Shown: positions 35,789 to 44,370 of the stretch, piece by piece
How positions within the stretch are numbered: the first letter of the stretch is position 1
Layout of the letters: the number at the start of each line of letters is the position of its first letter
Assembly (NCBI GenBank): GCA_052161605.1
Contig: CP197409.1
DNA: 64,000 bases
From: JBKCUI01 sp052161605
GTDB lineage: Bacteria > Planctomycetota > Planctomycetia > Pirellulales > Pirellulaceae
Strand: one strand, 5' to 3'
Made by a program: the position numbers and the translations under genes
Notes under the pieces: model-generated
What the model was told of the DNA's origin: nothing
What the model saw: the letters and a program-made list of their open reading frames with translations, nothing else
Databases searched by the model: none

Positions 35789-37399
35789 TCAAACGCTTGC
35801 GGCGCGCGATCTGGCTGTTCCGAACGCAGAGATGAACCCAAGTGCAAGCCAAAGCAAATCGGTTACCGCAAAGACTTTTTGCACACTTCCAATAAATGAG
35901 CCGTCTCCTAGCTCTTCCTTCAGTTCATCCGGTGGGACCCACTGTGGACCGAGGGGTTCGGAATTCCATCCCGGGTGACGGATCTTAGTCTGGGCTACCC
36001 GTTCCTCCTGTTGCTCTCCAGTGCTTGCGAGCCAAATTGGGTTCGCGATACTCCTAAGCTCGATCTCATCTCGGCCAAACGCTTCTGTTGCAAGATTTTC
36101 GAACAACTTGAAAGCCATTGCGTTCTTCGTGACAAACTCGATACGATTCGTAGCATGCTCCTGCAAGTTAGCAGGAAGGTCACCGTTGGCTAGTAGTTCG
36201 TCGACGATTACGACAAAGCTTGTTTCGTCCGGGATGAACGTTGGGTCCAGCGTGACTGCCTCGCGAAGAAGCGCATCCAGCCCTTGCGAATCGCGTTGCT
36301 TCCAGATTGCTAACACTAGCTCCCGCAAGGTGTCGGACCTCAGCTTAAACACATCGTCAGGCGTGCTGGTCAGATAGCTGTCCGATGTGTTGACCGATTT
36401 CAACAAATAATCCGAAGCAGCTATTTCGTATTCGGCATGCTTCCTGAGTTCACCTTCGAGTTGATCTGGTGCGTTCAAAAGCAGGATCTTAGCGGCCGTC
36501 GCATAGGCGGGGTCAAATATCCAGTCTGGATGACGCTGACGGGCGTTGTCAATCCAGAGTTTCTTTTGTTCCACCGTGGCAGCCCCGACGGCGTTACGCA
36601 CTTCGTTGCGAAAATCCGCCATCTCCCTAGTCCAAGTTTCCGGGTTGGCATTAAAGCCTCCGATCTCTCGGCCGTTGATGACGAGATTTGGGCGGTTCGA
36701 CTGTTCGAAGTAATCTTTATTAAAAGACTCAGCTATCCGAGTCTTCTCAGCATTATACTGATTGTCCGCTAATTGCTGATCAACGTAAGCGTGTTCGTAC
36801 TTGTTGGAAATGACGAGGTTTTGAAAGTTCTCGAACGCATTCATTCCCAAGGATGCGATCATGATAAACGCAACCATGATTAGCTTCGAAGCTAATATTG
36901 AACAACCAGCGATGCACGCGACCATGAAGCAGTAAATAGCGGACCCATTCTTTGCGATCGAACCAGCAACTAAACCAATTAGTGCACCGATGCCCCATGC
37001 CAAAATTCCAAGTTCGACTTGAAAGATTATTATGATCGCCAGCCAAGCGATCGCGCAGACCCCTCCTACAAAGATCGCGGCCATGAGGCCCAGGAGCGAA
37101 GCTCCGAAAGAGGATTTAGGAGCTGGCGTGGATTCGAGACTCGCGGGATATTCGTACGCGGTTGCCGGTTCGGCTGCACTAGGCTGCGGTTCACCCCGTG
37201 AAAAATCTTGTTCCGATCCTAACTCATTCCGGCCCAATGTTGAAGAAGGGAAGTAGGGTGCGGTTTCCTCGAGATCCACTGAGGGAACATCTACGACAGC
37301 ACCACAGCCAGGACATTTGGCTTGCTGTCCCGCGTATTGTACGGAGACCGCTAGCTGCGTATTACAAAACGAGCAAAGGAATTCGATTTTGTCCGACAT
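35789..37399 (-). CDS. Zinc-ribbon multi-pass membrane protein
   Basis: About 536 residues from ATG 37399; an upstream TTG is also in frame. The N-terminus is a zinc-ribbon (CSFCNTQLAVSVQ, then CPGCGAVVDVPS). After a Pro-rich stretch come four hydrophobic helices (~105-200; GLMAAIFVGGVCAIAWLAIIII and following), a soluble helical domain, and a last membrane-like segment near the C-terminus (LLWLALGFISAFG). No enzyme motif is visible. Zinc-ribbon membrane proteins of this kind are common in the phylum and of unknown function. The stop lies beside the transposase relic. Confidence 0.75.
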   Translation of the reverse strand: MSDKIEFLCSFCNTQLAVSVQYAGQQAKCPGCGAVVDVPSVDLEETAPYFPSSTLGRNELGSEQDFSRGEPQPSAAEPATAYEYPASLESTPAPKSSFGASLLGLMAAIFVGGVCAIAWLAIIIIFQVELGILAWGIGALIGLVAGSIAKNGSAIYCFMVACIAGCSILASKLIMVAFIMIASLGMNAFENFQNLVISNKYEHAYVDQQLADNQYNAEKTRIAESFNKDYFEQSNRPNLVINGREIGGFNANPETWTREMADFRNEVRNAVGAATVEQKKLWIDNARQRHPDWIFDPAYATAAKILLLNAPDQLEGELRKHAEYEIAASDYLLKSVNTSDSYLTSTPDDVFKLRSDTLRELVLAIWKQRDSQGLDALLREAVTLDPTFIPDETSFVVIVDELLANGDLPANLQEHATNRIEFVTKNAMAFKLFENLATEAFGRDEIELRSIANPIWLASTGEQQEERVAQTKIRHPGWNSEPLGPQWVPPDELKEELGDGSFIGSVQKVFAVTDLLWLALGFISAFGTARSRAASV

Positions 37400-37502
37400 T
37401 GTGGAATTCTCGGGCAACAGTGAGAAGAAGTGAATCGGCTACACGCTCACAGTTTAACCGATCCTCATTTCGCTCACAGCGCGTGCCCTGAGAAATTCTT
37501 GT

Positions 37503-38240
37503 TTAACGCATCGGAGGTAATATCTTTAGCGATCCAAGTCCGCCGTCAACTCCTAGAACTTGGCCCGTGATCCAGGAATTTTCCTTGGAGGCGAGGAAGT
37601 AAATTGCGGCTGCTATGTCCTCTGGTTCCCCAAAGCGTTGCAAAGGATGGAGAGATAGCGAGGCCTCCGAGCTGCGTTCGTTTTTCCAAATACGTTCGGT
37701 TAAGGGAGTCTTTACCAATCCTGGGGCTACGGCATTGATGCGAATCTTTTTGGCAGCATAGGTCGCCGCCGCAGAGAGGACGAGCCCTTCGATCCCCGAC
37801 TTGGACGCCGCGATGGCTTCATGGTTTTGCATGCCAATCTGAGCGGCAGCAGAGCTTAAGAGAACGACAGAACCACCGTTTGGACCAAATCGGGAAATCG
37901 CAGATCTCACTACCCCTGCGGCAGTCGTCAGATTGGTCCTTATCGTATCCTCCCAATCTTTCTGAGAGGTTAAGTGAAGCGGTTTCAGCAGAACTGAACC
38001 AGCCAGATTCACAGCACAATCGATTTCTCCGAGTACGCCTTGAGCTGCCGAGAAATGTTGGTCGAGCTGCTGCCAGTCGCTCGCATCGCAAGCGGCGTAG
38101 CCCCAGCCGTATTGATCCGCCACGGCCTGCAAGCTTTCAGCATTTCGTCCGATTAAAAACGCCTCGCCACCGCTCTTGGAAATCTTGTCGCACAGTGCCC
38201 TGCCAATCCCGCCGGCAGCTCCGATGATAACAGCCTTCAT
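37503..38240 (-). CDS. Short-chain dehydrogenase/reductase, atypical active site
   Basis: 245 residues. The N-terminal Rossmann motif is IIGAAGGIGRALCDKIS. Later SDR landmarks are DCAVNLAGS, VLLSSAAAQIG, RINAVAPGLVKTPL and WITGQVLGVDGGL. In the usual YxxxK site the sequence reads HEAIAASKSGIEGL: the Lys is there but the Tyr position holds Ile. This subfamily (NHEAIAA.K) recurs in other bacteria in my recollection, so it is probably not an error. Whether it is an active oxidoreductase is open. It is divergent from rho by 636 bases and stands alone. Confidence 0.88.
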   Translation of the reverse strand: MKAVIIGAAGGIGRALCDKISKSGGEAFLIGRNAESLQAVADQYGWGYAACDASDWQQLDQHFSAAQGVLGEIDCAVNLAGSVLLKPLHLTSQKDWEDTIRTNLTTAAGVVRSAISRFGPNGGSVVLLSSAAAQIGMQNHEAIAASKSGIEGLVLSAAATYAAKKIRINAVAPGLVKTPLTERIWKNERSSEASLSLHPLQRFGEPEDIAAAIYFLASKENSWITGQVLGVDGGLGSLKILPPMR

Positions 38241-38595
38241 TGATTTCCTTAGCCTTTAAACCGTTTATAGAGCCCAGGCGAATGACATTACGTCTACGTT
38301 CTGGAGCGTCGAAACTACTTCGCCAAGCTACAAATTCAACAGCTCAGCATGCGTACAATAGGCTTGTGGCAAGGGTTGAGACTGCTTCAAACTCGTATTT
38401 TTGGGGAAAATTGCTGCCCAATCCCTCCAAGTTTCGCAGGATCACTTGACACGGTTTGCTCAACGTGTAAGACTTGAATGCACGTAGTCGACACTCATCA
38501 TGTTTATGTAAGGTGAGTTCGGCAGCGGTTATCGGGTTGAAATCAGTATGTTTCGCAGTCCCCGATAGCACCTCGCGGTTTCTTCGTGGAAAAGA
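38241..38595. other. Gene-poor region between SDR and rho
   Basis: 355 bases. A TTGACA box lies near 38451 with a poor -10 (TAAGAC). I see no RNA gene or coding frame that I can support. Confidence 0.3.
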
Positions 38596-38829
38596 TTACT
38601 CCAAAAAGGCTTCTTGTTCCTTTTGGTTGGCTAGCTCCCGGAGTTTGGATCCCTCGCTGGATGTTTGGCTTTGCCAAAAACGTTGTTCGGCGGCCCAAGG
38701 GTTCTGCTCGCGAAATGTAGATTTGGACCTACCTAGGATCGAGGGTGGAATCCCTCCAGTGCAGTGACAGCCCGAACATTGCTGGCCTAAGCAGCGTCCC
38801 GTTCGATTCGATTTTTTTGTTCTTCCCAC
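38596..38829 (-). CDS. Possible small Cys-rich protein
   Basis: 77 residues from a GTG at 38829. The frame reads CLGQQCSGCHCTGG near the start and then a charged helical tail (GSKLRELANQKEQEAFLE). It lies in otherwise empty space upstream of rho, and the composition looks coding, but the same frame stays open far into the antisense strand of rho, so the start is uncertain. The start would sit on top of the proposed rho promoter. Confidence 0.3.
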   Translation of the reverse strand: MGRTKKSNRTGRCLGQQCSGCHCTGGIPPSILGRSKSTFREQNPWAAEQRFWQSQTSSEGSKLRELANQKEQEAFLE

Positions 38830-38846
38830 GCTGGTAGATTTATAAT
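38817..38846 (+). promoter_or_regulatory. Possible rho promoter
   Basis: TTGTTC (38817-38822), 18-base spacer, TATAAT (38841-38846), 30 bases before ATG 38877. It reads as a sigma-70-type promoter with an exact -10. Confidence 0.45.
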
Positions 38847-38876
38847 CCCAGTTCCCTTCTTTTTCGGATTTGGAGT

Positions 38877-40238
38877 ATGCCCAAGAAAAAGCGATTTCGT
38901 TCCCGACTTCATGATGATGGTTTAGGAGCTTCTGGCGGTTCTCGCCCCCGCGTACGCAGGCCACGACGACGAAGAGGCCCGGGTTATCAGCAGGCCTTCC
39001 AAGGTGAAGATGGTGTTTCCACAGAGGCTGTCGGCGAAGACGGCGAACCACTTCCTGAAGGTGAAGAGGGAGCCGAAGGACAATCCACCGGCCAAGCCAC
39101 AAAAGCGCCAGAAGAACCCGGCCAAGAGTTTTTCGGCATGCTCGAAATGCATCCGAACGGGTACGGTTTCCTCCGCTCCTCGGAAAACAACTACTCGCGA
39201 GAACGCACCGATCCATTTGTGCCGGGCACGATGATCGAAAAGTTTCGTTTGAGACAAGGGCTTAAAATCCGGGCCATCATGCAGCAAACCCGGCGTTCCC
39301 AAGGGCCTAGGGTTCGAGAGATCCTCGATATCGAGGGGATGAAACCCGAAGAGTATGTAAACATTAAACCGTTCGACACATTGACCCCCATCAACCCCGA
39401 ACGATGGCTCAAGCTGGAGATCGGTGCACAACCCATCACCAATCGCGTTATCGATTTGCTAGCTCCGCTCGGACGTGGTCAGCGAGCTTTGATAGTTGCT
39501 CCTCCTCGGTCGGGCAAGACCATTATGTTGCAGCACATATCCAAGGGGATCGCTCGCAACTATCCTGAGGTTGAACTGATCGTATTGCTCATCGACGAGC
39601 GACCTGAAGAAGTTACCGACATGCGTCGGAATCTGGAACGTGGCGAAGTTATCGCGAGTAGCTTGGACGAAGACGTCGAATCTCACGTCCGTCTTAGTCA
39701 GCTAGTGGTAGATCGCTGCCGACGTCTGGCCGAAATGGGTAAAGACGTGTTCCTGCTCATGGACTCGATCACTCGATTGGCGCGTGCGTTTAACAAGTAT
39801 GTGGGCAATAACGGGCCTACTATGAGCGGTGGTGTTAACATCAAAGCCATGGATATCCCAAAGAAGCTGTTCGCAACAGCACGTGCGTTCGAACACGGCG
39901 GCTCGCTGACCATCGTCGGAACGGCTCTAGTGGACACAGGCTCGCGTATGGATGAACTGATTTTCCAAGAGTTTAAGGGGACGGGCAACATGGAACTGGT
40001 GCTCGATCGCAAACTTTCGGATCGCCGAGTTTGGCCTGCGATCGATATTTCGCAGTCTGGTACGCGACGTGAAGAGTTGCTGCACGACGCAGACACCTAT
40101 CATGCTGTGACCATGATCCGCCGAACGCTTAACTCGATGCATCCGGTTGAAGCGATGGAGCAGCTTACCAAGCAGTTGTCTCGCTTTCCAAGCAATGCAG
40201 AATTCTTGAAGCTTATCGCGAGCGCCAAGAACGACTAG
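38877..40238 (+). CDS. rho: Transcription termination factor Rho
   Basis: 453 residues. An Arg/Gly/Glu-rich N-terminal extension of ~75 residues precedes the RNA-binding fold (GMLEMHPNGYGFLRSSENNY). The ATPase core is complete: APPRSGKT (Walker A), LLIDERPEEV, the DSITRLARAFN helicase motif and the R-loop TGSRMDELIFQEFKGTGN. Rho is the RNA-dependent hexameric helicase that ends transcripts. A ribosome site (TGGAG) abuts the ATG. The gene is followed directly by rnpA, in which rho's TAG stop overlaps a GTG, an uncommon pairing. Confidence 0.96.
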   Translation: MPKKKRFRSRLHDDGLGASGGSRPRVRRPRRRRGPGYQQAFQGEDGVSTEAVGEDGEPLPEGEEGAEGQSTGQATKAPEEPGQEFFGMLEMHPNGYGFLRSSENNYSRERTDPFVPGTMIEKFRLRQGLKIRAIMQQTRRSQGPRVREILDIEGMKPEEYVNIKPFDTLTPINPERWLKLEIGAQPITNRVIDLLAPLGRGQRALIVAPPRSGKTIMLQHISKGIARNYPEVELIVLLIDERPEEVTDMRRNLERGEVIASSLDEDVESHVRLSQLVVDRCRRLAEMGKDVFLLMDSITRLARAFNKYVGNNGPTMSGGVNIKAMDIPKKLFATARAFEHGGSLTIVGTALVDTGSRMDELIFQEFKGTGNMELVLDRKLSDRRVWPAIDISQSGTRREELLHDADTYHAVTMIRRTLNSMHPVEAMEQLTKQLSRFPSNAEFLKLIASAKND

Positions 40239-40249
40239 TGGATCGATTG

Positions 40250-40633
40250 ATGAGCGATCAATCGTTTCCCTCTAAGTTCCGCATCAAGTCTAGGCTCGAT
40301 TTCGATCGAGTCTTTCGGGAAGGAGTTGTTGTGGCGGACAACGTCTTGGTGCTGCACGCAATTCCGAGACGGATTGACCGTCCCGATCCTCCACGTCTCG
40401 AGTTCCCACGTCTTGGGCTGAGTGTTTCCAAGCGGGTTGGCAACGCACCGACTCGCAACAAATGGAAGCGTCTCATTCGCGAAGCGTTCCGCAAGCAACG
40501 CATCGAATTCCCACCTTTGGATATCGTCGTTCGCCCCAAAAAGGGAGCAGAACCGGTCTACGAAGCCATCTATGCTTCGCTCCCCACGCTGGTCGCGCGT
40601 GCGCAATCCAGAATTGCACGTACCTCAAGCTGA
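40250..40633 (+). CDS. rnpA: Ribonuclease P protein component
   Basis: About 127 residues from ATG 40250; a GTG at 40238 overlaps the rho stop and would add four residues. It carries the family signature RLGLSVSKRVGNAPTRNK with KRLIREAFR, plus the front strand FRIKSRLDFDRVF. RnpA binds the catalytic RNA of RNase P for 5' processing of tRNA. It normally follows rpmH; here rho precedes it and no rpmH, yidD or yidC is near. The last part (PLDIVVRPKKG) fits the fold. Confidence 0.9.
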   Translation: MSDQSFPSKFRIKSRLDFDRVFREGVVVADNVLVLHAIPRRIDRPDPPRLEFPRLGLSVSKRVGNAPTRNKWKRLIREAFRKQRIEFPPLDIVVRPKKGAEPVYEAIYASLPTLVARAQSRIARTSS

Positions 40634-40674
40634 GAGGTAGCTGGCTCGCGAGCGAACCCCGCTGGTTTTGGGGG

Positions 40675-40735
40675 CTGTCGAAAAATGTGTGTCGAAAGAT
40701 ACAGTATTCATTTTTCGCCACACATCTTTCGACAG
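40675..40735. repeat. 26-base inverted repeat between rnpA and a convergent gene
   Basis: Arms at 40675-40700 (CTGTCGAAAAATG.. to CGAAAGAT) and 40710-40735, matching at 23 of 26 positions, with a nine-base loop. Within each arm the block GTCGAAARAT is itself repeated. It lies ~41 bases after the rnpA stop and 10 bases before the stop of the minus-strand gene. It may act as a bidirectional terminator; the sequence also matches the element at 35543-35568. Confidence 0.75.
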
Positions 40736-40744
40736 TCGGTTGCT

Positions 40745-42703
40745 TTAGAATCCAGGAGCCGATGTCCTTGGGCCACCGCCGATGCCATGAATGCGGCCTC
40801 GTGGTGCGATGCCTTGGACCTTTACTGGGATGTCCATGACATGCTCGGCAACATTGCCAGCAGCATCGAACGCTTTGATCTTGATGTAGATCTCAGGTGG
40901 CAAGCTCGGGTCGGCTGGCCAAATGTATCGTCCGCTATTCTTGAGGCCTGTCGCAATTTCTTGCCAGGGGCCATCCACGGTCGACGAATAGTAGAGCGAA
41001 ATGGGGCGTTCGCCGAAGTTGGGATCGTTTGCCAGGTATTCGATGATCATCGAGCCTGCCTCTGGACCTCGTCCGTAGAGTGCACTCTGAAGTCTTAGGC
41101 GGGGCGGCTGTGTGTCGACCTTGACCCATGCATCGGCATCGTCACCGTTTCGCGGACGGTTCTGTGCTAGTCCGTTGTTGCCGACGATGACCATGCGAAA
41201 GCCGAACAGGCCGTCGCTCTCCACCTCAATATCAAACGGTGAGGCGCGATCAGGATCGTCGCCCCAATAATCCCAGGTTTTGCCACCATCGACAGTTCCC
41301 CAGAGCTCCACGGTTCGAACCGGAACCCCAAGGTCGTTTTCGATGCCGTACTCTAGGCTAAAAGCACGGGAGCCTGAAAACAGTGGCTCGGTCGACGTCG
41401 CTACCGGTTCACTTATCATGGGAGGAATCGGCGACATTGAAACTGGTAGGCCAGCGGCCGGCAGGTTTGTTTGGTCCAACGATGACGATCCTAACGTGTT
41501 TGGGCCGAGCCAGGGGGTTGGTTGATCACCTCGCGAACGGTTCCCGATTTCCGCAACGCGCGGAGCAATAGGATCGATACCCATTCTTTCGTTTATAGCT
41601 CGCAACTCTTCGTCGGACAGAGGTCTTACAGGGGGGCTTTTACTAGGTCCTAACAAGAGTCCCGAAGCAGAGACTCCTCTCGAATCCATCGAGTCAGGCC
41701 GTTCGAGCGGGAAGGTTGGTTCCATCGACTTGGCGGTGGATGCTTGACGCTGCTGATTAAGCAGTTGCTCGATTAGTTTTTGCTGGTTGTCGATCAGTTG
41801 CTGCTGAGCTCCCAGTGGGTCAACAAGAGGTTGCACCGGTGCGTTGCTCGATTGACCTAGGACCTGAACCTTCGGCAAAGCTTCGTCTGGCCTGGCAGCT
41901 CCCGATCCGATAGCTGCGCTCGAGGTCTCGCGTTCGCTCTCGTTGTATCGATTAGGTTTGCTGGCTAGTTGAAAGCCATTTCGTCCGGCGGCGGTCTTGG
42001 GGATATTCGGGGTGCGAATCACCTCAAAGGCGTTGCCCGCCTTGTCACGGCCTTTGAGTCGCACGTTGATTTGACGAGTGGTTTGGGGGATGCTCCAAGT
42101 GCCGTAGCCTGTCCAATCGCTACTGTTACCCTGTTTCTGAAGATCGAACGGAATTGACTCCCAATCATCGGAGTCTTCGGTTTGAAAGTCGAGGGTAATG
42201 GAGGCTTGATCCAGATTTTGATCGGAAATGGATATCCTCGCATTCAGATCGCCGTACGGATCCATCTCAATCGACAGTTTGGCAGTCGGCTTGTCCGTGT
42301 CAACGCAAATATGGAGAGGCTCACCAGGATTGCTAAAGGTGCGTCCCGAATCATCCACCATCTTAAGGCGGAAGAGAAAGTCACCATTCTTAGGTGAGCT
42401 GAATCGAAACTGCCGAGTTCTCACATCCCCTCGGGACACAATGTACCATGTTCTGCCAAGGTCCTCGGACGCTTCGAGGATCACCTCGCGAGGTGGTACT
42501 CCGTTCGGATCAACCTGAAAGGGTATGATGAATTCGGGTCTTGCCCAGTAGACAACATCGTCCTGTGCTTGAGCCTCAGTCGCCGCCCCCAAGGCAAGCG
42601 ACATGCCGATGACCGCGACAAGCAACCTTCTTGATCGCGATCGCGTCGACAGGCTCGCGGCAGAGATTGTGGTTTGGCACAGCATAGGATCAAGATCGAA
42701 CAT
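40745..42703 (-). CDS. Large secreted protein with beta-sandwich-like end domains
   Basis: 652 residues with an N-terminal signal (SRRLLVAVIGMSLALGAA then EAQAQ); the actual start could be ATG 42703 or the next Met. Two similar regions, near 55-215 and 450-625, have the pattern GGKTWDYWGDD or GRTWYIVSRGD, each preceded by a beta-rich segment and followed by a FRF.../FRMV step, and look like immunoglobulin-like or FN3-like modules. The middle (about 220-440) is Ser/Pro/Gln-rich and may be disordered. Secreted proteins of this type with a low-complexity centre are common in planctomycetes. No enzymatic motif found. Confidence 0.75.
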   Translation of the reverse strand: MFDLDPMLCQTTISAASLSTRSRSRRLLVAVIGMSLALGAATEAQAQDDVVYWARPEFIIPFQVDPNGVPPREVILEASEDLGRTWYIVSRGDVRTRQFRFSSPKNGDFLFRLKMVDDSGRTFSNPGEPLHICVDTDKPTAKLSIEMDPYGDLNARISISDQNLDQASITLDFQTEDSDDWESIPFDLQKQGNSSDWTGYGTWSIPQTTRQINVRLKGRDKAGNAFEVIRTPNIPKTAAGRNGFQLASKPNRYNESERETSSAAIGSGAARPDEALPKVQVLGQSSNAPVQPLVDPLGAQQQLIDNQQKLIEQLLNQQRQASTAKSMEPTFPLERPDSMDSRGVSASGLLLGPSKSPPVRPLSDEELRAINERMGIDPIAPRVAEIGNRSRGDQPTPWLGPNTLGSSSLDQTNLPAAGLPVSMSPIPPMISEPVATSTEPLFSGSRAFSLEYGIENDLGVPVRTVELWGTVDGGKTWDYWGDDPDRASPFDIEVESDGLFGFRMVIVGNNGLAQNRPRNGDDADAWVKVDTQPPRLRLQSALYGRGPEAGSMIIEYLANDPNFGERPISLYYSSTVDGPWQEIATGLKNSGRYIWPADPSLPPEIYIKIKAFDAAGNVAEHVMDIPVKVQGIAPRGRIHGIGGGPRTSAPGF

Positions 42704-42760
42704 GGGAATCGGTCAGCTTATTTGACTGGTCGGGCGACTCAGTGGTGAAAGTAAGTGAGA

Positions 42761-44107
42761 CTATCGAACTTGTGACGGACCTGGTTTCTCTGCCACGCGT
42801 TCTGGCGATTCGCTCCGTTGCAAAATCTCGGAGTAGTAGGCTTCCATCTGTTGAAACTCATCGCAGTTTTGTTGATTCGCGAACAAGAATACTTTGCCCG
42901 TGGTTGGCTGAAAGGATCCGAATTCACTTCGACCGTCGATCAGATGTCCGGTCTTAACAAAATGAATCAGGTCATAGTTGCTCAAGGCGGGCGCGAACGA
43001 GTCTGGCTCGTCGAGGAACATCTTGCGAGCTTGCTCGGACGAACAAAAGTAGACGCGACCACGATGACGCACAGCGAACTCAGGTCTGCCCTCGACCCAG
43101 CAATCCGCAGATTTATTTCTGATTGCCATGACCAAAGTGACAGGACAGAATCCATCCAGGCCGTGTTGAGCGGGAGATATTTTTTGCGATGCTGGAGGGG
43201 CCACGCGTGGATCCAGGTTAAAGTCGGAGGCAGGGGTTCGGAGATTGGCAGCGATGGGCTGTGCGGCAACAGGGCGACTTGCCACCGGCACGGATGATCC
43301 TGAAGGGGAGGTCTCCATGCTCGGCGTACGTTCTGTAACGGGGTTCGATGGAGATGAATGCGAATCAACTCGTCGAACGGGCTGTTCTGCGACGCTGTTG
43401 TGCTGTTGGCTCATTGCATGCGATTGCGCAGGTGGCACCACAACAGGTCCCGAAGCGACGTAAGGATTGTCGATTCGTCTTTGCTTAAGCTCGGATGGCG
43501 ATTGGTTGGTTGTCGGGGGAAGGCCAGCGATCCGACTCTGGGTAATGACCGGGTGGGGCGCCGGTCCCGTCAACGAGGGAGATATGGGAGACTGTCCCGC
43601 TTGGATAGCTTGAGCAGCGGTTCTGTTCGCAAGCCGTTGGTTTTGGGATTGTCTGGCTGCCATCTGCTCGACGTTCCAATCGGCACATTGCAGAGACACT
43701 CTATCCACCAGTTGGGCATAAACGGCGGGATCTTGCGGACTCGTGGTCCGATAGAGCTCTTTGCCAGTGGGAGTAAGATAGACATCTGTCGGCCAGCTTC
43801 GGACTTGGTATCGGTCGCGAAGCTCTTTCTGGCGGTCTCCATTGATTTTGATCGCGACCATTTGCTTGTTGATTTTGCCAACGAGCTCGGCGTTCTTGTA
43901 AGCTCGCTTTTCAAGCATTTTGCAAGGCGGGCAGCTTTCACCATAAAAGTGAAGCATGATTGGAAACTGCTGAGAATTCGCGTACTGTACCCCGGCGTTA
44001 AAATCGTCGAACCAACGAATCGATAGATCTTCCGCGAAAACGGAAGGGCTGAGCAAGCACAGGATTCCTGACAGAACAAGAATCGATGGGAATCCAGTCT
44101 TCAACAT
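42761..44107 (-). CDS. Secreted thioredoxin-fold protein with YHS-like C-terminus
   Basis: 448 residues from ATG 44107, after GAGAGAA; the upstream-extended frame has no signal peptide. A signal peptide (VLSGILCLLSPSVFA) precedes a thioredoxin domain with GESCPPCKML (CPPC in place of CGPC) and SWPTDVYLTP. A Ser/Pro-rich linker of ~180 residues follows, then a C-terminal Cys-containing domain (DGFCPVTLV, VYFCSSEQARKMFLDEPDSFAP, ...FLFANQQNC) with YHS-like spacing. CPPC thioredoxins in the periplasm often act on cytochromes or metal sites; here the partner is not known. It may be in an operon with the upstream-encoded 652-residue protein 57 bases away. Confidence 0.8.
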   Translation of the reverse strand: MLKTGFPSILVLSGILCLLSPSVFAEDLSIRWFDDFNAGVQYANSQQFPIMLHFYGESCPPCKMLEKRAYKNAELVGKINKQMVAIKINGDRQKELRDRYQVRSWPTDVYLTPTGKELYRTTSPQDPAVYAQLVDRVSLQCADWNVEQMAARQSQNQRLANRTAAQAIQAGQSPISPSLTGPAPHPVITQSRIAGLPPTTNQSPSELKQRRIDNPYVASGPVVVPPAQSHAMSQQHNSVAEQPVRRVDSHSSPSNPVTERTPSMETSPSGSSVPVASRPVAAQPIAANLRTPASDFNLDPRVAPPASQKISPAQHGLDGFCPVTLVMAIRNKSADCWVEGRPEFAVRHRGRVYFCSSEQARKMFLDEPDSFAPALSNYDLIHFVKTGHLIDGRSEFGSFQPTTGKVFLFANQQNCDEFQQMEAYYSEILQRSESPERVAEKPGPSQVR

Positions 44108-44370
44108 TTCTCTCTCGCGACGTTCTTTCAGGGGCGTTTGTGGGCTGAGCATATACACACATGGTTTCGGATCGGTGTATTGCTGATGAGAAGTTGAATC
44201 GAATTTGCCAGATCTGCCGAATTTTCCGGTCGCAATGGTGGATGGCTTTAGCCAGCTTTTTTCGTTGCAGTGAATACTCTCTTGACGTGGCATGCGTCGA
44301 CGGGTTATTCCACTTCTCATCAGGGAAAGTGACAGACCCAATCACTACTTAGGGAACGGATACCAAAAAA

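Noticed and set aside
38830..39216. Upstream extension of the minus-strand frame into rho
   Set aside because: It is antisense to the rho coding sequence with implausible composition; only the part to 38829 is kept as a low-confidence candidate.
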